From NCBI GenBank assembly GCA_003217735.2, contig CP031585.1:744001-808000 (forward strand): a DNA stretch of 64,000 nt, in the 5' to 3' direction. Positions 42,605-50,395 of this stretch are shown here, one piece after another; position 1 is the first letter of the stretch, and each line of letters begins with the position of its first letter. A program made the translations under genes and the position numbers. The notes beneath the pieces were generated by a model. The model was not told the origin of the DNA, did no database searches, and worked only from the letters and a program-made list of their open reading frames with translations. The stretch comes from Marinibacterium anthonyi. GTDB taxonomy: Bacteria > Pseudomonadota > Alphaproteobacteria > Rhodobacterales > Rhodobacteraceae.

Positions 42605-43549
42605 ATGAAGAAGATCGTCGTCATCGGGGAAATCCTCGTGGAGATCATGGCCGACACGCAAGGGCGGGGGTTCCTTGCGCCACAGGCCCTGACCGGGCCC
42701 TTTCCATCGGGCGCGCCTGCGATCTTTGCCAGCCAGGCCGCGCGGATGGGCCAGCCCGTCGCCATCGTCTCGGCCGTGGGGGACGACGATTTCGGGCGGG
42801 TGAACCTGGACCGGCTGACCGGGGATGGCGTGGATGTCTCGGGCGTCTACATCGACCCGGACCGGCCCACCGGCACCGCCTTTGTCCGCTACCGCGCGGA
42901 TGGCGCGCGGGATTTCGTTTTCAACATACGCCACAGTGCGTGCGGCACCCTGCATGTGACCGATGCGGTCAGCGCCCTGATCGACAGTGTCGATCACGTG
43001 CACATCATGGGATCGTCGCTGTCCTCCGCCGAATTCGTCGACCTGAACCTGCAGGCCGGCGAAAAGGTGCGCGCGCGGGGCGGCACCGTGTCCTTCGACC
43101 CGAACCTGCGCAAGGAGATCCTGACCGCCCCCGGCATGGCCGACGCCATGGTGCGGATCCTGGCGATGACCGATCTATACCTGCCCAGCGGCGATGAGCT
43201 GACCCTGCTGACCCAGTTCAAGGACCAGGCCGGCGCCATCGACGAACTGCTGGGCGGCGGCATCAAGGCGATCGTCCACAAGAACGGGGCGCAGGGCGCC
43301 ACCTATCACGACGCCGACCAGACCATCGCCGCCCAAGCCTTTCAGGTCGGGGAAATCGATCCAACCGGCGCAGGCGACTGTTTCGGCGGCACCTTCACAA
43401 CGCTCTGGCTGCGCGGCGCCGCCCCCGAGGAGGCGCTGCGCCTTGCCATGGCCAGCGGCGCGCTGGCCGTCACCCGGCGCGGCCCCATGGAAGGCGCCGC
43501 CGACCGCGCCACGCTCGACGCCTTTCTTCGCACGCAGGAGCCCGCATGA
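42605..43549 (+). CDS. PfkB-family ketose kinase (probable D-tagatose/fructose kinase)
   Basis: Ribokinase-family kinase of 314 residues. It starts MKKIVVIGEILVEIMADTQG, has the N-terminal PfkB region FPSGAPAIFASQAARMGQPV and the C-terminal signature DPTGAGDCFGGTF with the catalytic Asp. Expected to phosphorylate the ketose made by SmoS/MtlK at O6. The next gene (GatZ type) overlaps by ATGA, which favours D-tagatose as substrate, as in the Agrobacterium altritol/galactitol pathways (from memory). D-fructose is the alternative. Confidence 0.88.
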   Translation: MKKIVVIGEILVEIMADTQGRGFLAPQALTGPFPSGAPAIFASQAARMGQPVAIVSAVGDDDFGRVNLDRLTGDGVDVSGVYIDPDRPTGTAFVRYRADGARDFVFNIRHSACGTLHVTDAVSALIDSVDHVHIMGSSLSSAEFVDLNLQAGEKVRARGGTVSFDPNLRKEILTAPGMADAMVRILAMTDLYLPSGDELTLLTQFKDQAGAIDELLGGGIKAIVHKNGAQGATYHDADQTIAAQAFQVGEIDPTGAGDCFGGTFTTLWLRGAAPEEALRLAMASGALAVTRRGPMEGAADRATLDAFLRTQEPA

Positions 43550-44805
43550 CCCATCCGCTGCTTGCCATTCCCGAAGCCTATCGCCGGGGCGACCACCTGG
43601 GCATCACCTCGGTCTGTTCGGCCCATCCGATCGTCATCGAGGCGGCGCTGGGGCTGGCGCGCGACCGGGGCAAGACCGTGCTGATCGAGGCGACCTGCAA
43701 CCAGGTGAACCAGGACGGCGGCTATACCGGCATGACGCCGGCGGACTTCCGGGCCTTTGTCGAGGGCATCGCCGACAAGGTCGGCTTTGACAAGGCGGGC
43801 ATCGTTCTGGGCGGCGATCACCTGGGGCCGAACCCGTGGAAGCACCTGCCGGCGGACCAGGCCATGGACAAGGCCTGCGCCATGATCGCGGCCTATGCCG
43901 AGGCCGGGTTTACCAAGTTGCACCTGGACACGTCGATGGGGTGCGACGGCGAACCGGACGCGCTGAAGGACGAGGACACCGCCGCCCGTGCCGCCCGCCT
44001 GGCCGAGGTGGCCGAACGGCACAAGGGCGCCTTGGACCCGGTCTACGTGATCGGGACCGAAGTGCCGGTGCCCGGTGGCGCGACCCATGACCTGGACCAG
44101 TTGGAGTTGACCGCGCCCGACGCCGTGGCCGCGACCCATGACGTGCACCGATGGGCCTTCGCGGCGCGTGGGCTGGCAGGGGCGTTCGACCGGGTCATCG
44201 CCCTGGTCGTCCAGCCCGGCGTGGAATTCGGCCACACCGACGTCGTGCATTTCGACGCGCAGAAAGCCGCGCCGCTGTCCGCCACGCTGCAGGCCTATCC
44301 CGGCATCGTCTTCGAGGCCCATTCGACCGATTACCAGGGCGCGGCGGGCCTGCGGGACCTGGTCAGCGGCGGTTTTGCCATCCTCAAGGTCGGCCCCTGG
44401 CTGACGTTCGCCCTGCGCGAGGCGCTGTATGCGCTGGACGGGCTGGCCGACGTGCTGGAGGGGCATGTGCCCGAGGGCCGTCTGATGGCGACGATGGAGG
44501 CGGTGATGCAGGAGGCGCCGGGCAATTGGCAGCGGTATTACCACGGCGCCGAACCCGATCTGTGGCTGCAGCGCCATTTCAGCTTTTCGGACCGCATTCG
44601 GTATTACTGGCCGTCGGACCGGGCCAGCCACGCGGTCGAAGCCCTTCTGGACCGCATCGTGACAAGGCCGATCCCCGGCCCGGTGCGCAGCCAGTTCTTC
44701 CCAAGGTACGGCGTGGGCGATGCCCCGATGTGCGGCCGCGACCTTCTGATCGCCGCCGTCCGCGACGTGCTCGAACTTTACGACGGCGCGGTGTCGCCCG
44801 ACTGA
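43546..44805 (+). CDS. gatZ: GatZ/KbaZ-family protein, probable D-tagatose-6-phosphate 4-epimerase
   Basis: Protein of 419 residues, full length for the COG4573 family: LGITSVCSAHPIVIEAAL, LIEATCNQVNQDGGYTGM, GIVLGGDHLGPNPWKHLP, TKLHLDTSMGC and FEAHSTDYQGAAGLRDLV. It was first known as a non-catalytic partner of tagatose-bisphosphate aldolase (GatY/KbaY). In Agrobacterium a homologue was reported to act alone as D-tagatose-6-phosphate 4-epimerase giving fructose 6-phosphate. No gatY is present here, which favours the epimerase role. Translationally coupled to the kinase by ATGA. Confidence 0.88.
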   Translation: MTHPLLAIPEAYRRGDHLGITSVCSAHPIVIEAALGLARDRGKTVLIEATCNQVNQDGGYTGMTPADFRAFVEGIADKVGFDKAGIVLGGDHLGPNPWKHLPADQAMDKACAMIAAYAEAGFTKLHLDTSMGCDGEPDALKDEDTAARAARLAEVAERHKGALDPVYVIGTEVPVPGGATHDLDQLELTAPDAVAATHDVHRWAFAARGLAGAFDRVIALVVQPGVEFGHTDVVHFDAQKAAPLSATLQAYPGIVFEAHSTDYQGAAGLRDLVSGGFAILKVGPWLTFALREALYALDGLADVLEGHVPEGRLMATMEAVMQEAPGNWQRYYHGAEPDLWLQRHFSFSDRIRYYWPSDRASHAVEALLDRIVTRPIPGPVRSQFFPRYGVGDAPMCGRDLLIAAVRDVLELYDGAVSPD

Positions 44806-45148
44806 AGCCGCCACGGCCAACCCGACCGCCAATCGGTTTTCGGCTGACGCCGCACGCACCGCGTGCATTCCCTGTCGGGTGCAATGACCCGGTCGGCGGG
44901 CATTCTGTGGCTCTATGGTCCTGTTTCGAAACCACCTCCAGCGACCGTCTATGCAGGCCATCTTGCGTCTGTTAAGGAAAATTCCGTGTTGTCGGGCCCG
45001 GATAGGTTGTCGGGCGGGGTAACATGGATCGGGTCTTGCCAGAGCCTCCTTTGAAATCGTGCCAGATCCCCGCGCCCGTTTGCGGGGTCTTGCGTATCCG
45101 GAACGTGGTCGAATGCAGCGCCGAACGAATGATCAAGGGGCCGATCGC
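44806..45148. other. Intergenic interval between gatZ and cyclase gene
   Basis: No gene seen in 343 bases. It should contain the gatZ terminator (weak hairpin near 44840-44858 followed by TTTTC) and the cyclase promoter, neither clearly identifiable. GTCGGGC occurs at 44993 and again at 45009. Confidence 0.4.
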
Positions 45149-47377
45149 ATGGACCCGGGCCGCCGCGCGCCCGATTTCGGGGCCGGGGCCGATACTGGTC
45201 CTCATTCTGGTCCTCATTCTGGTCCTCATTCTGGGCCTGATACTGGACGCGACGCCGGGAAGGACCGGTTTTCCTTTCCGCTGAAGCCCACGATCCTGCT
45301 GGTGGTCATGGCGGTGACCGTGCCGGTGCTGCTGGCCATCATCCAGATCAATTACAAGTCCACCGACCGGGTTGTGCGCGCCCATGCCTTCAAGCTGGTG
45401 GAACAGTTCCGCGCCGAGACGATCGAGGATATCGCCGCCGAGTTCACCGCACTGACCGCGCAGATCGCGACCTCGGCCGAACTGGGGCACCAGGACCCCA
45501 GTTTCTATTCCGACGATCGCGCGCTTGGCTACCTGTTCCGCGAACTGCAGTACAGCAAGACCGCGCTGAACGTTTATGTCGGGCTTGAAGACGGGTCCTT
45601 CCGGCAGGCGCGGCGTCTGCACGACACGTCCGTCCCGATCGAAGGCACGCTGCCGCCCGAGGGCGCTGAATACGCCTATCGCCTGCTGGAACCGGCGCCG
45701 GGACAGCCGGTGATGGACCGCTACGTCTTTCTGTCCCCAGATCAGCAGAAGCTGGGCGAGGTTTCCGCCGAAAGCGATTACGACCCGCGCCAGCGCGCCT
45801 GGTATCGCCAGGCGGTCGCGGCCGGCACGACCATGATGACCGACCCCGAACTGTTCTGGGCTTTCGGGTTGGTCGGCTTCACCGTCGCCGCCCCGTTCTC
45901 GGCGGATGGAGAGCTGAAGGGCGTCGTGGCCGTCGACGTGACGCTGGACAATTTCTCGGATTACCTGGCCCAGAACCCGCTGAGCCCCAACAGCGTCAGT
46001 TACCTGCTGGACGGGCGGGGCAATGTTCTGGCCGCTTCCGACGGGTCGGCGGCCTTTGGCGAAGCCAACCAGGACGTCGAGCTGCCCCATGTCACCGATG
46101 TCGGCAATCGTCTGGTGGCGCTGGCCTATGCCAACCGGCCGCAGGACCGCGACATCGACGTCTATCCCTATTCCGAAGGCGACGAGGACTACATCGTCGG
46201 CCTGTCCGATTTCCAGGGCTCCGTGGGCAAGCCCTGGCGGCTGATGGTGCTGACGCCGCTGACCGATTTCACGTCCGACCTGGTCCAGAACAACCGCCAG
46301 ATGGTGATCCTTGGCCTGGCCGCGGTGGTCATCCAGATGATCGTCATCTACCTGGCGGCCAGCCTCGTCGCCTCGCCGCTGAAGCGGCTGTCGGCCAAGG
46401 TGCAGAAGATCCAGGCGCTGGAGCCCGCCGACGGCATCCCGGTGGTGCATTCTCGCGTGCGCGAGATCGTCGTGCTGTCGAAGGCGATCGAGACGCTGGA
46501 TATCGCCGTTCAGGCCTTTGCCCGGTTCGTCCCCGTCGGCCTGGTGCGTCAGTTGCTGATGTCGGACCAACGGCTGGACATCGGCGGGCAAAGCAAGTTC
46601 CTGACGATCTTCTTTTCCGACATGGAAGGGTTTTCGTCGCTGGCCGAACGCATCGCCTCGCGCGAATTGCTGCAGCGGATATCGACCATGCTGGAACTGG
46701 TGTCGCGCTGCGTGCACGAGGAAAGCGGCACGATCGACAAGTTCGTGGGCGACGGGGTGATGGCCTTCTGGGGGGCGCCGGCGTCGCTGGACGATCATGC
46801 CTGGCATGCCTGTGTCGCCGCGCTGCGGATCCAGCACATGCTGGACCGGATGAACGCCACCTGGCGCGATGAAGAGGCGCCCGAGATGCGGCTGAGGGTG
46901 GGGATCCATTCCGACGCCGTGCTGGTGGGCAACGTCGGGTCCAAGGAACGGATGAGCTACACGGTCCTGGGCGACGGCGTGAACATCGCGGCCCGTCTGG
47001 AAGCGCTGAACAAGGAATACGGGACGCTGATCTGCATCAGCCACGACACCTTCCGCGAGGCCGGCGACCGGCTGTGCGTGCGTCCCATCGACGAGGTGTC
47101 CGTAAAGGGCCGCCGGGCCAAGTTCACTGTCTACGAACTGCTGGGCGCCTACGCGGCCGGGCGCGACATGGAACCGACGGCCGAGGATCTCGAGATCGCG
47201 CGCATCACCCGGTTCGCCTTTGATGCGCTGGTGGCGGGCGACCGGGTGACCGCGCTGGCCCGCTACCGCGAGGTCCTGGCGCTGCGCCCCGACGATCCGG
47301 TCGCCCGGGTCCATGCCGATCGCATTTCCGCCGACGCCCCCAAGCTGGTCAGCGAGGTTTCCAATGAACGCCCATGA
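45149..47377 (+). CDS. Membrane-bound class III adenylate/guanylate cyclase with Cache domain
   Basis: Sensor enzyme of about 742 residues making cAMP or cGMP. A Gly/Pro/His/Ser repeat N-terminus (15-33) precedes membrane helix 1 (about 47-67), a large periplasmic dCache domain (YDPRQRAWYRQAVAAGTTMM, VAAPFSADGELKGVVAVDVT), helix 2 (about 383-407), a HAMP-like linker and the cyclase domain (about 480-660) with metal Asp residues in TIFFSDMEGFSSLAERI and KFVGDGVMAFWG, and SYTVLGDGVNIAARLEAL. ATG 45149 has AAGGGG upstream; 45113 and 45059 are alternatives. The methyltransferase gene overlaps its 3' end. The cNMP-binding ABC protein at 15.7 kb could be a distant reader of the product, which is speculative. 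Confidence 0.92.
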   Translation: MDPGRRAPDFGAGADTGPHSGPHSGPHSGPDTGRDAGKDRFSFPLKPTILLVVMAVTVPVLLAIIQINYKSTDRVVRAHAFKLVEQFRAETIEDIAAEFTALTAQIATSAELGHQDPSFYSDDRALGYLFRELQYSKTALNVYVGLEDGSFRQARRLHDTSVPIEGTLPPEGAEYAYRLLEPAPGQPVMDRYVFLSPDQQKLGEVSAESDYDPRQRAWYRQAVAAGTTMMTDPELFWAFGLVGFTVAAPFSADGELKGVVAVDVTLDNFSDYLAQNPLSPNSVSYLLDGRGNVLAASDGSAAFGEANQDVELPHVTDVGNRLVALAYANRPQDRDIDVYPYSEGDEDYIVGLSDFQGSVGKPWRLMVLTPLTDFTSDLVQNNRQMVILGLAAVVIQMIVIYLAASLVASPLKRLSAKVQKIQALEPADGIPVVHSRVREIVVLSKAIETLDIAVQAFARFVPVGLVRQLLMSDQRLDIGGQSKFLTIFFSDMEGFSSLAERIASRELLQRISTMLELVSRCVHEESGTIDKFVGDGVMAFWGAPASLDDHAWHACVAALRIQHMLDRMNATWRDEEAPEMRLRVGIHSDAVLVGNVGSKERMSYTVLGDGVNIAARLEALNKEYGTLICISHDTFREAGDRLCVRPIDEVSVKGRRAKFTVYELLGAYAAGRDMEPTAEDLEIARITRFAFDALVAGDRVTALARYREVLALRPDDPVARVHADRISADAPKLVSEVSNERP
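45197..45232. repeat. Triple 12-base tandem repeat in cyclase N-terminus
   Basis: CTGGTCCTCATT occurs three times without change, flanked by diverged units (ending GATACTGG on each side). It encodes Gly-Pro-His-Ser repeats before the first membrane helix. Confidence 0.9.
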
Positions 47378-48059
47378 CATGCCCAAGGCCGCGGCCTTCC
47401 GGCCAAGCGCCTATTCGGCCGTGGTCCTGCGCCAGCTGCTGGCCCTGCGCGACCGCCTGCCGGGCGCCCGGGTCCTGGATATCGGCTGCGGCAGCGGCGT
47501 GTTGCTGGCCGGCGCCGCGCGGCTGGGCGCCACGTCGCTGTGCGGCATCGACATCGAACCGGCGGCGGCCGACGAAACCGCGCGGCTGCTGGGAACACTG
47601 GACGAAGAGGTCGCGATCGAAACCTGGCAGGGCAGCCTGTACGACCCCGTCGCCGGGCGCCGGTTCGACGTGATCCTGGCCAACCTGCCGCATTTCCCGA
47701 TGGACACCGCCTCGGTCGAGGATCGCCTGTCGACCTGGTCCTGTGGCGGCGACAACGGGCGCCGGTTGCTGGATCCGGTCATTGCCGGCATCGGCGAGCA
47801 CCTTGAACCGGACGGATTTGCGCTGGTCGCCCACAACGCCTTTGTCGGACTGGATCAGACGCTGGACTATGCGGCGACGCATGGTCTGAAAGCGCAGGTC
47901 GTCGACGGCATCCTGACCCCCATCGCGCCGGAAAAGCTGCTGCACATGACGCCCCAGGTGCTGGCCCGCGAAGCCGGCAGGACGATCCACGATTTCGGTG
48001 GCCATATCTTCGCCGACGTGGCCGTGGTGCTGATCGAACCGGCCGGATCCGCAAGGTGA
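47364..48059 (+). CDS. Class I SAM-dependent methyltransferase
   Basis: Methyltransferase of 231 residues. The SAM-binding motif I is VLDIGCGSGVLLAGAARLG (about 36-54), the acidic motif II GIDIEPAAADE, and motif IV ILANLPHFPMD, a variant of the NPPY/NLPY motif found in N-methyltransferases of the HemK/PrmC and PrmA type. ATG 47364 has GAGG upstream and starts inside the cyclase gene (14 bases overlap); the ABC fusion gene starts in its stop codon. The substrate is unknown: a protein glutamine, a nucleic-acid base or a small molecule are all possible. Confidence 0.85.
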   Translation: MNAHDMPKAAAFRPSAYSAVVLRQLLALRDRLPGARVLDIGCGSGVLLAGAARLGATSLCGIDIEPAAADETARLLGTLDEEVAIETWQGSLYDPVAGRRFDVILANLPHFPMDTASVEDRLSTWSCGGDNGRRLLDPVIAGIGEHLEPDGFALVAHNAFVGLDQTLDYAATHGLKAQVVDGILTPIAPEKLLHMTPQVLAREAGRTIHDFGGHIFADVAVVLIEPAGSAR

Positions 48060-49717
48060 GGATCCTCCTTGCAAGATGGCTGGCGGGCGTTCTGCTCGCC
48101 CTGGCGCTGGTGGGTCCGGCTTTGGCGCAGTCTCCGGAGTCGACGCTGAACGCCCTGCTGGGCGAGGTCCGCGCCGGCATGCCCGCCAATTGCGATGCGC
48201 CCGAAGCCGATGCGCTGGTGCGCGTGCTGTGTTCGGGGCACCTGCGGGTGGGCGTGCGCGATTCCTATCCGCTGTTCGCGACGGTGCAGGATGGCGAACG
48301 CCATGGCTACGACATCGACGTCGCGCGCGCCATCGCGCAGCGGCTGGGGGTCGAACCGGTCTGGATCCCGGTCAAGCCCGCCACGCGGATTTCCACCCTG
48401 GCCGAAGGCGGCGCGGACGTGGTGATCGCCACCATGGGCCACAACACCCGCCGTGACGCCGAGGCGACCTTTATCCGCCCGCATTACTACCAGTCCGAAA
48501 CGACCATCGTCGGCCCGAAGTCCATCCAGATCCATTCCTGGGACGACCTTTTCAACCGCACCGTCTGCACGACGATCGGCAATTACGCGAACGCCCGGAT
48601 CGTGTCGCGCGACGTGCGGGTGATGCTTTACGATGCTGCCGGCCGCCTGCCGGAGGCGCTGCGCGACGGGACCTGCCGGCTGGCCGCGCAGGACGACAGT
48701 TTCTTCGCCGCCTACCTGGCCCAGGACGGTTTCGGCGACCAGTTCGAACGCAAGTTCGGCTTTGACCAGGTGCCCTGGGGCATGGCCGTCGCGGCCGACG
48801 GGGCCGACGGGCTGGCCCAGGCGCTGGAACTGGTCAGCCTGATCATGCACCGCGACGGCGGTTTCCTTGAGATCGCCCAGCGGGACGGGATATTCACCGA
48901 GTTCCTGCAAAGCCAGCAGGCGCTGTTCAACAATCCCGAATGCATCGGCGCGGCGGGCTTCGCGGCCCCTGACTGCCTGATCCCCGCGCTGGAAGCCGAT
49001 CCGCCGCCCACCGCCTTCCTGCCCCAGGTCGAAGCCTTCCTGGCCTGGACCAAGGACACCTTCGGCGTCAGCCCCGCGCTGCCCATGCTGATGACCCAGC
49101 CGGCCTGGGACCTGTTCATCGCGGGCGTGGTCAATTCGCTGATCCTGGTCGCCGGCGCGCTGGCCGCGACGCTGGCCTTCGCGCTGTTCGTGGGGTTCAT
49201 TTCGGCGTTGCCATACCGGCCGGTGCGTTTCCTGGCCTGGCTGGTGGTGGTGACGCTGCAATCCTCGCCGGTGCTGCTGACGCTGGTGGTGGTGACGGCC
49301 GTCGCCCAGGCGCTGTTCACCTATTCCTCGGCCGTGGCGCTTGGCGCCGCCATCGTGGCGCTGGGGCTGATGAACGGCTGCAACGCGGGCCAGGCCATCG
49401 GCGAGGCAGCCGAGAGCATCCGGCGCGAACGCGGGCTGGGCCGGGGGCTGACGATGCCGCTGTTCGGGGCCGCCGTCAGCCGGTCGCTGACGCAGCTGCT
49501 GTCCTTCCTGGTGAACGCCGCCAAGGGAACCCCGGTCGCCAGCTTCACCGGCGCGCCGGAACTGCTGGCCGCGCTGACCGACATCACGTCCTTTGCCGCC
49601 GGGCGGGTGGCGACCTACACGATCGTGCTGGTCTTCTACATGATCGTGGTCTGGTTCGTCGTCTGGGTCTGCAACCGCGTGCGCGCCCGGATCGAAAGAA
49701 CGGGTGCCGGGGCATGA
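48056..49717 (+). CDS. Amino-acid ABC transporter: fused binding protein and permease
   Basis: Protein of 553 residues. A signal peptide or first helix (MRILLARWLAGVLLALALVG) precedes a family-3 solute-binding domain (about 60-290: LRVGVRDSYPLFATVQDGER, GYDIDVARAIAQRLG, GGADVVIATMGHNTRRDA). It is followed by a MetI-like permease domain (about 350-545) with helix FIAGVVNSLILVAGALAATL and EAA loop EAAESIRRERGLGRG. Such fusions are known for amino-acid importers. Starts with GTG in a GTGA overlap with the methyltransferase. No ATPase gene is in the operon. Confidence 0.88.
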   Translation: MRILLARWLAGVLLALALVGPALAQSPESTLNALLGEVRAGMPANCDAPEADALVRVLCSGHLRVGVRDSYPLFATVQDGERHGYDIDVARAIAQRLGVEPVWIPVKPATRISTLAEGGADVVIATMGHNTRRDAEATFIRPHYYQSETTIVGPKSIQIHSWDDLFNRTVCTTIGNYANARIVSRDVRVMLYDAAGRLPEALRDGTCRLAAQDDSFFAAYLAQDGFGDQFERKFGFDQVPWGMAVAADGADGLAQALELVSLIMHRDGGFLEIAQRDGIFTEFLQSQQALFNNPECIGAAGFAAPDCLIPALEADPPPTAFLPQVEAFLAWTKDTFGVSPALPMLMTQPAWDLFIAGVVNSLILVAGALAATLAFALFVGFISALPYRPVRFLAWLVVVTLQSSPVLLTLVVVTAVAQALFTYSSAVALGAAIVALGLMNGCNAGQAIGEAAESIRRERGLGRGLTMPLFGAAVSRSLTQLLSFLVNAAKGTPVASFTGAPELLAALTDITSFAAGRVATYTIVLVFYMIVVWFVVWVCNRVRARIERTGAGA

Positions 49718-50367
49718 TCACGCTGATGCAGCTTCTGAAGTCCGATTATCCCGCCGACCTGGCCTCGGCCATGGTCGTCAATTTCCAGATCGCCGGCCTG
49801 GCGCTGGCCATCGGCCTGGCGCTTGGATTCCCGCTGGCATTGGCGCTGGCCGGGGGCAAGGGCTGGCGGCGGGCGGTGGCGCCGGTCCTGGGGATCCTGC
49901 GCGCGGCGCCGACCTTCGTGGTGATGTTCTTCCTGCTGAACGTCATCCCGCGCGACTTCGCCATCGCGGGCATCCCGCTGGCCCCGTCGGGTGCGATGAT
50001 CGTGGCCCTGTCGCTGGCGCCCTACGCGGCGTCCTACGTCGGCGACAACGGCAGCGACGCCATCCGCGCCCTGCGCCAGGGCTCGCCCGACCGGGCGCTG
50101 CTGTTCCTGCCCAACATCGTGCGGGCGTTTTTCGTGCTGGTCATGTCGTCGTCCACCGGCGCGGCCATCGGCGTGAACGAAGGCGTGTCCGTGGTGCTGC
50201 GCCAGGCCGAACACTGGCCGGACCTGGGCGACAAGCTGGTGGTCTTCGCCATCGGCGTGCTGGCCTTCGGCATCGTCTTCCAGGCCGGTTTCGCGCTGAT
50301 GCGGCTGAGCGTGGCCTGGCTGGGCCGCCGCCGCCGCACCGGTCAGACAGGCCAGACGGGCGTCTGA
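49714..50367 (+). CDS. Amino-acid ABC transporter permease
   Basis: MetI-like permease of 217 residues with about five helices, HisM/GlnP type: VNFQIAGLALAIGLALGFPL near the start and RALRQGSPDRALLFLPNIVR in the EAA-loop position. It overlaps the upstream fusion gene by ATGA and would form a heterodimer with its permease half. The partner ATPase must come from elsewhere. Converges on the nucleotidase gene, with 28 bases between stop codons. Confidence 0.88.
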   Translation: MITLMQLLKSDYPADLASAMVVNFQIAGLALAIGLALGFPLALALAGGKGWRRAVAPVLGILRAAPTFVVMFFLLNVIPRDFAIAGIPLAPSGAMIVALSLAPYAASYVGDNGSDAIRALRQGSPDRALLFLPNIVRAFFVLVMSSSTGAAIGVNEGVSVVLRQAEHWPDLGDKLVVFAIGVLAFGIVFQAGFALMRLSVAWLGRRRRTGQTGQTGV

Positions 50368-50395
50368 CGGCGCCCGTTCCCGGGCGCCGAAAAGG

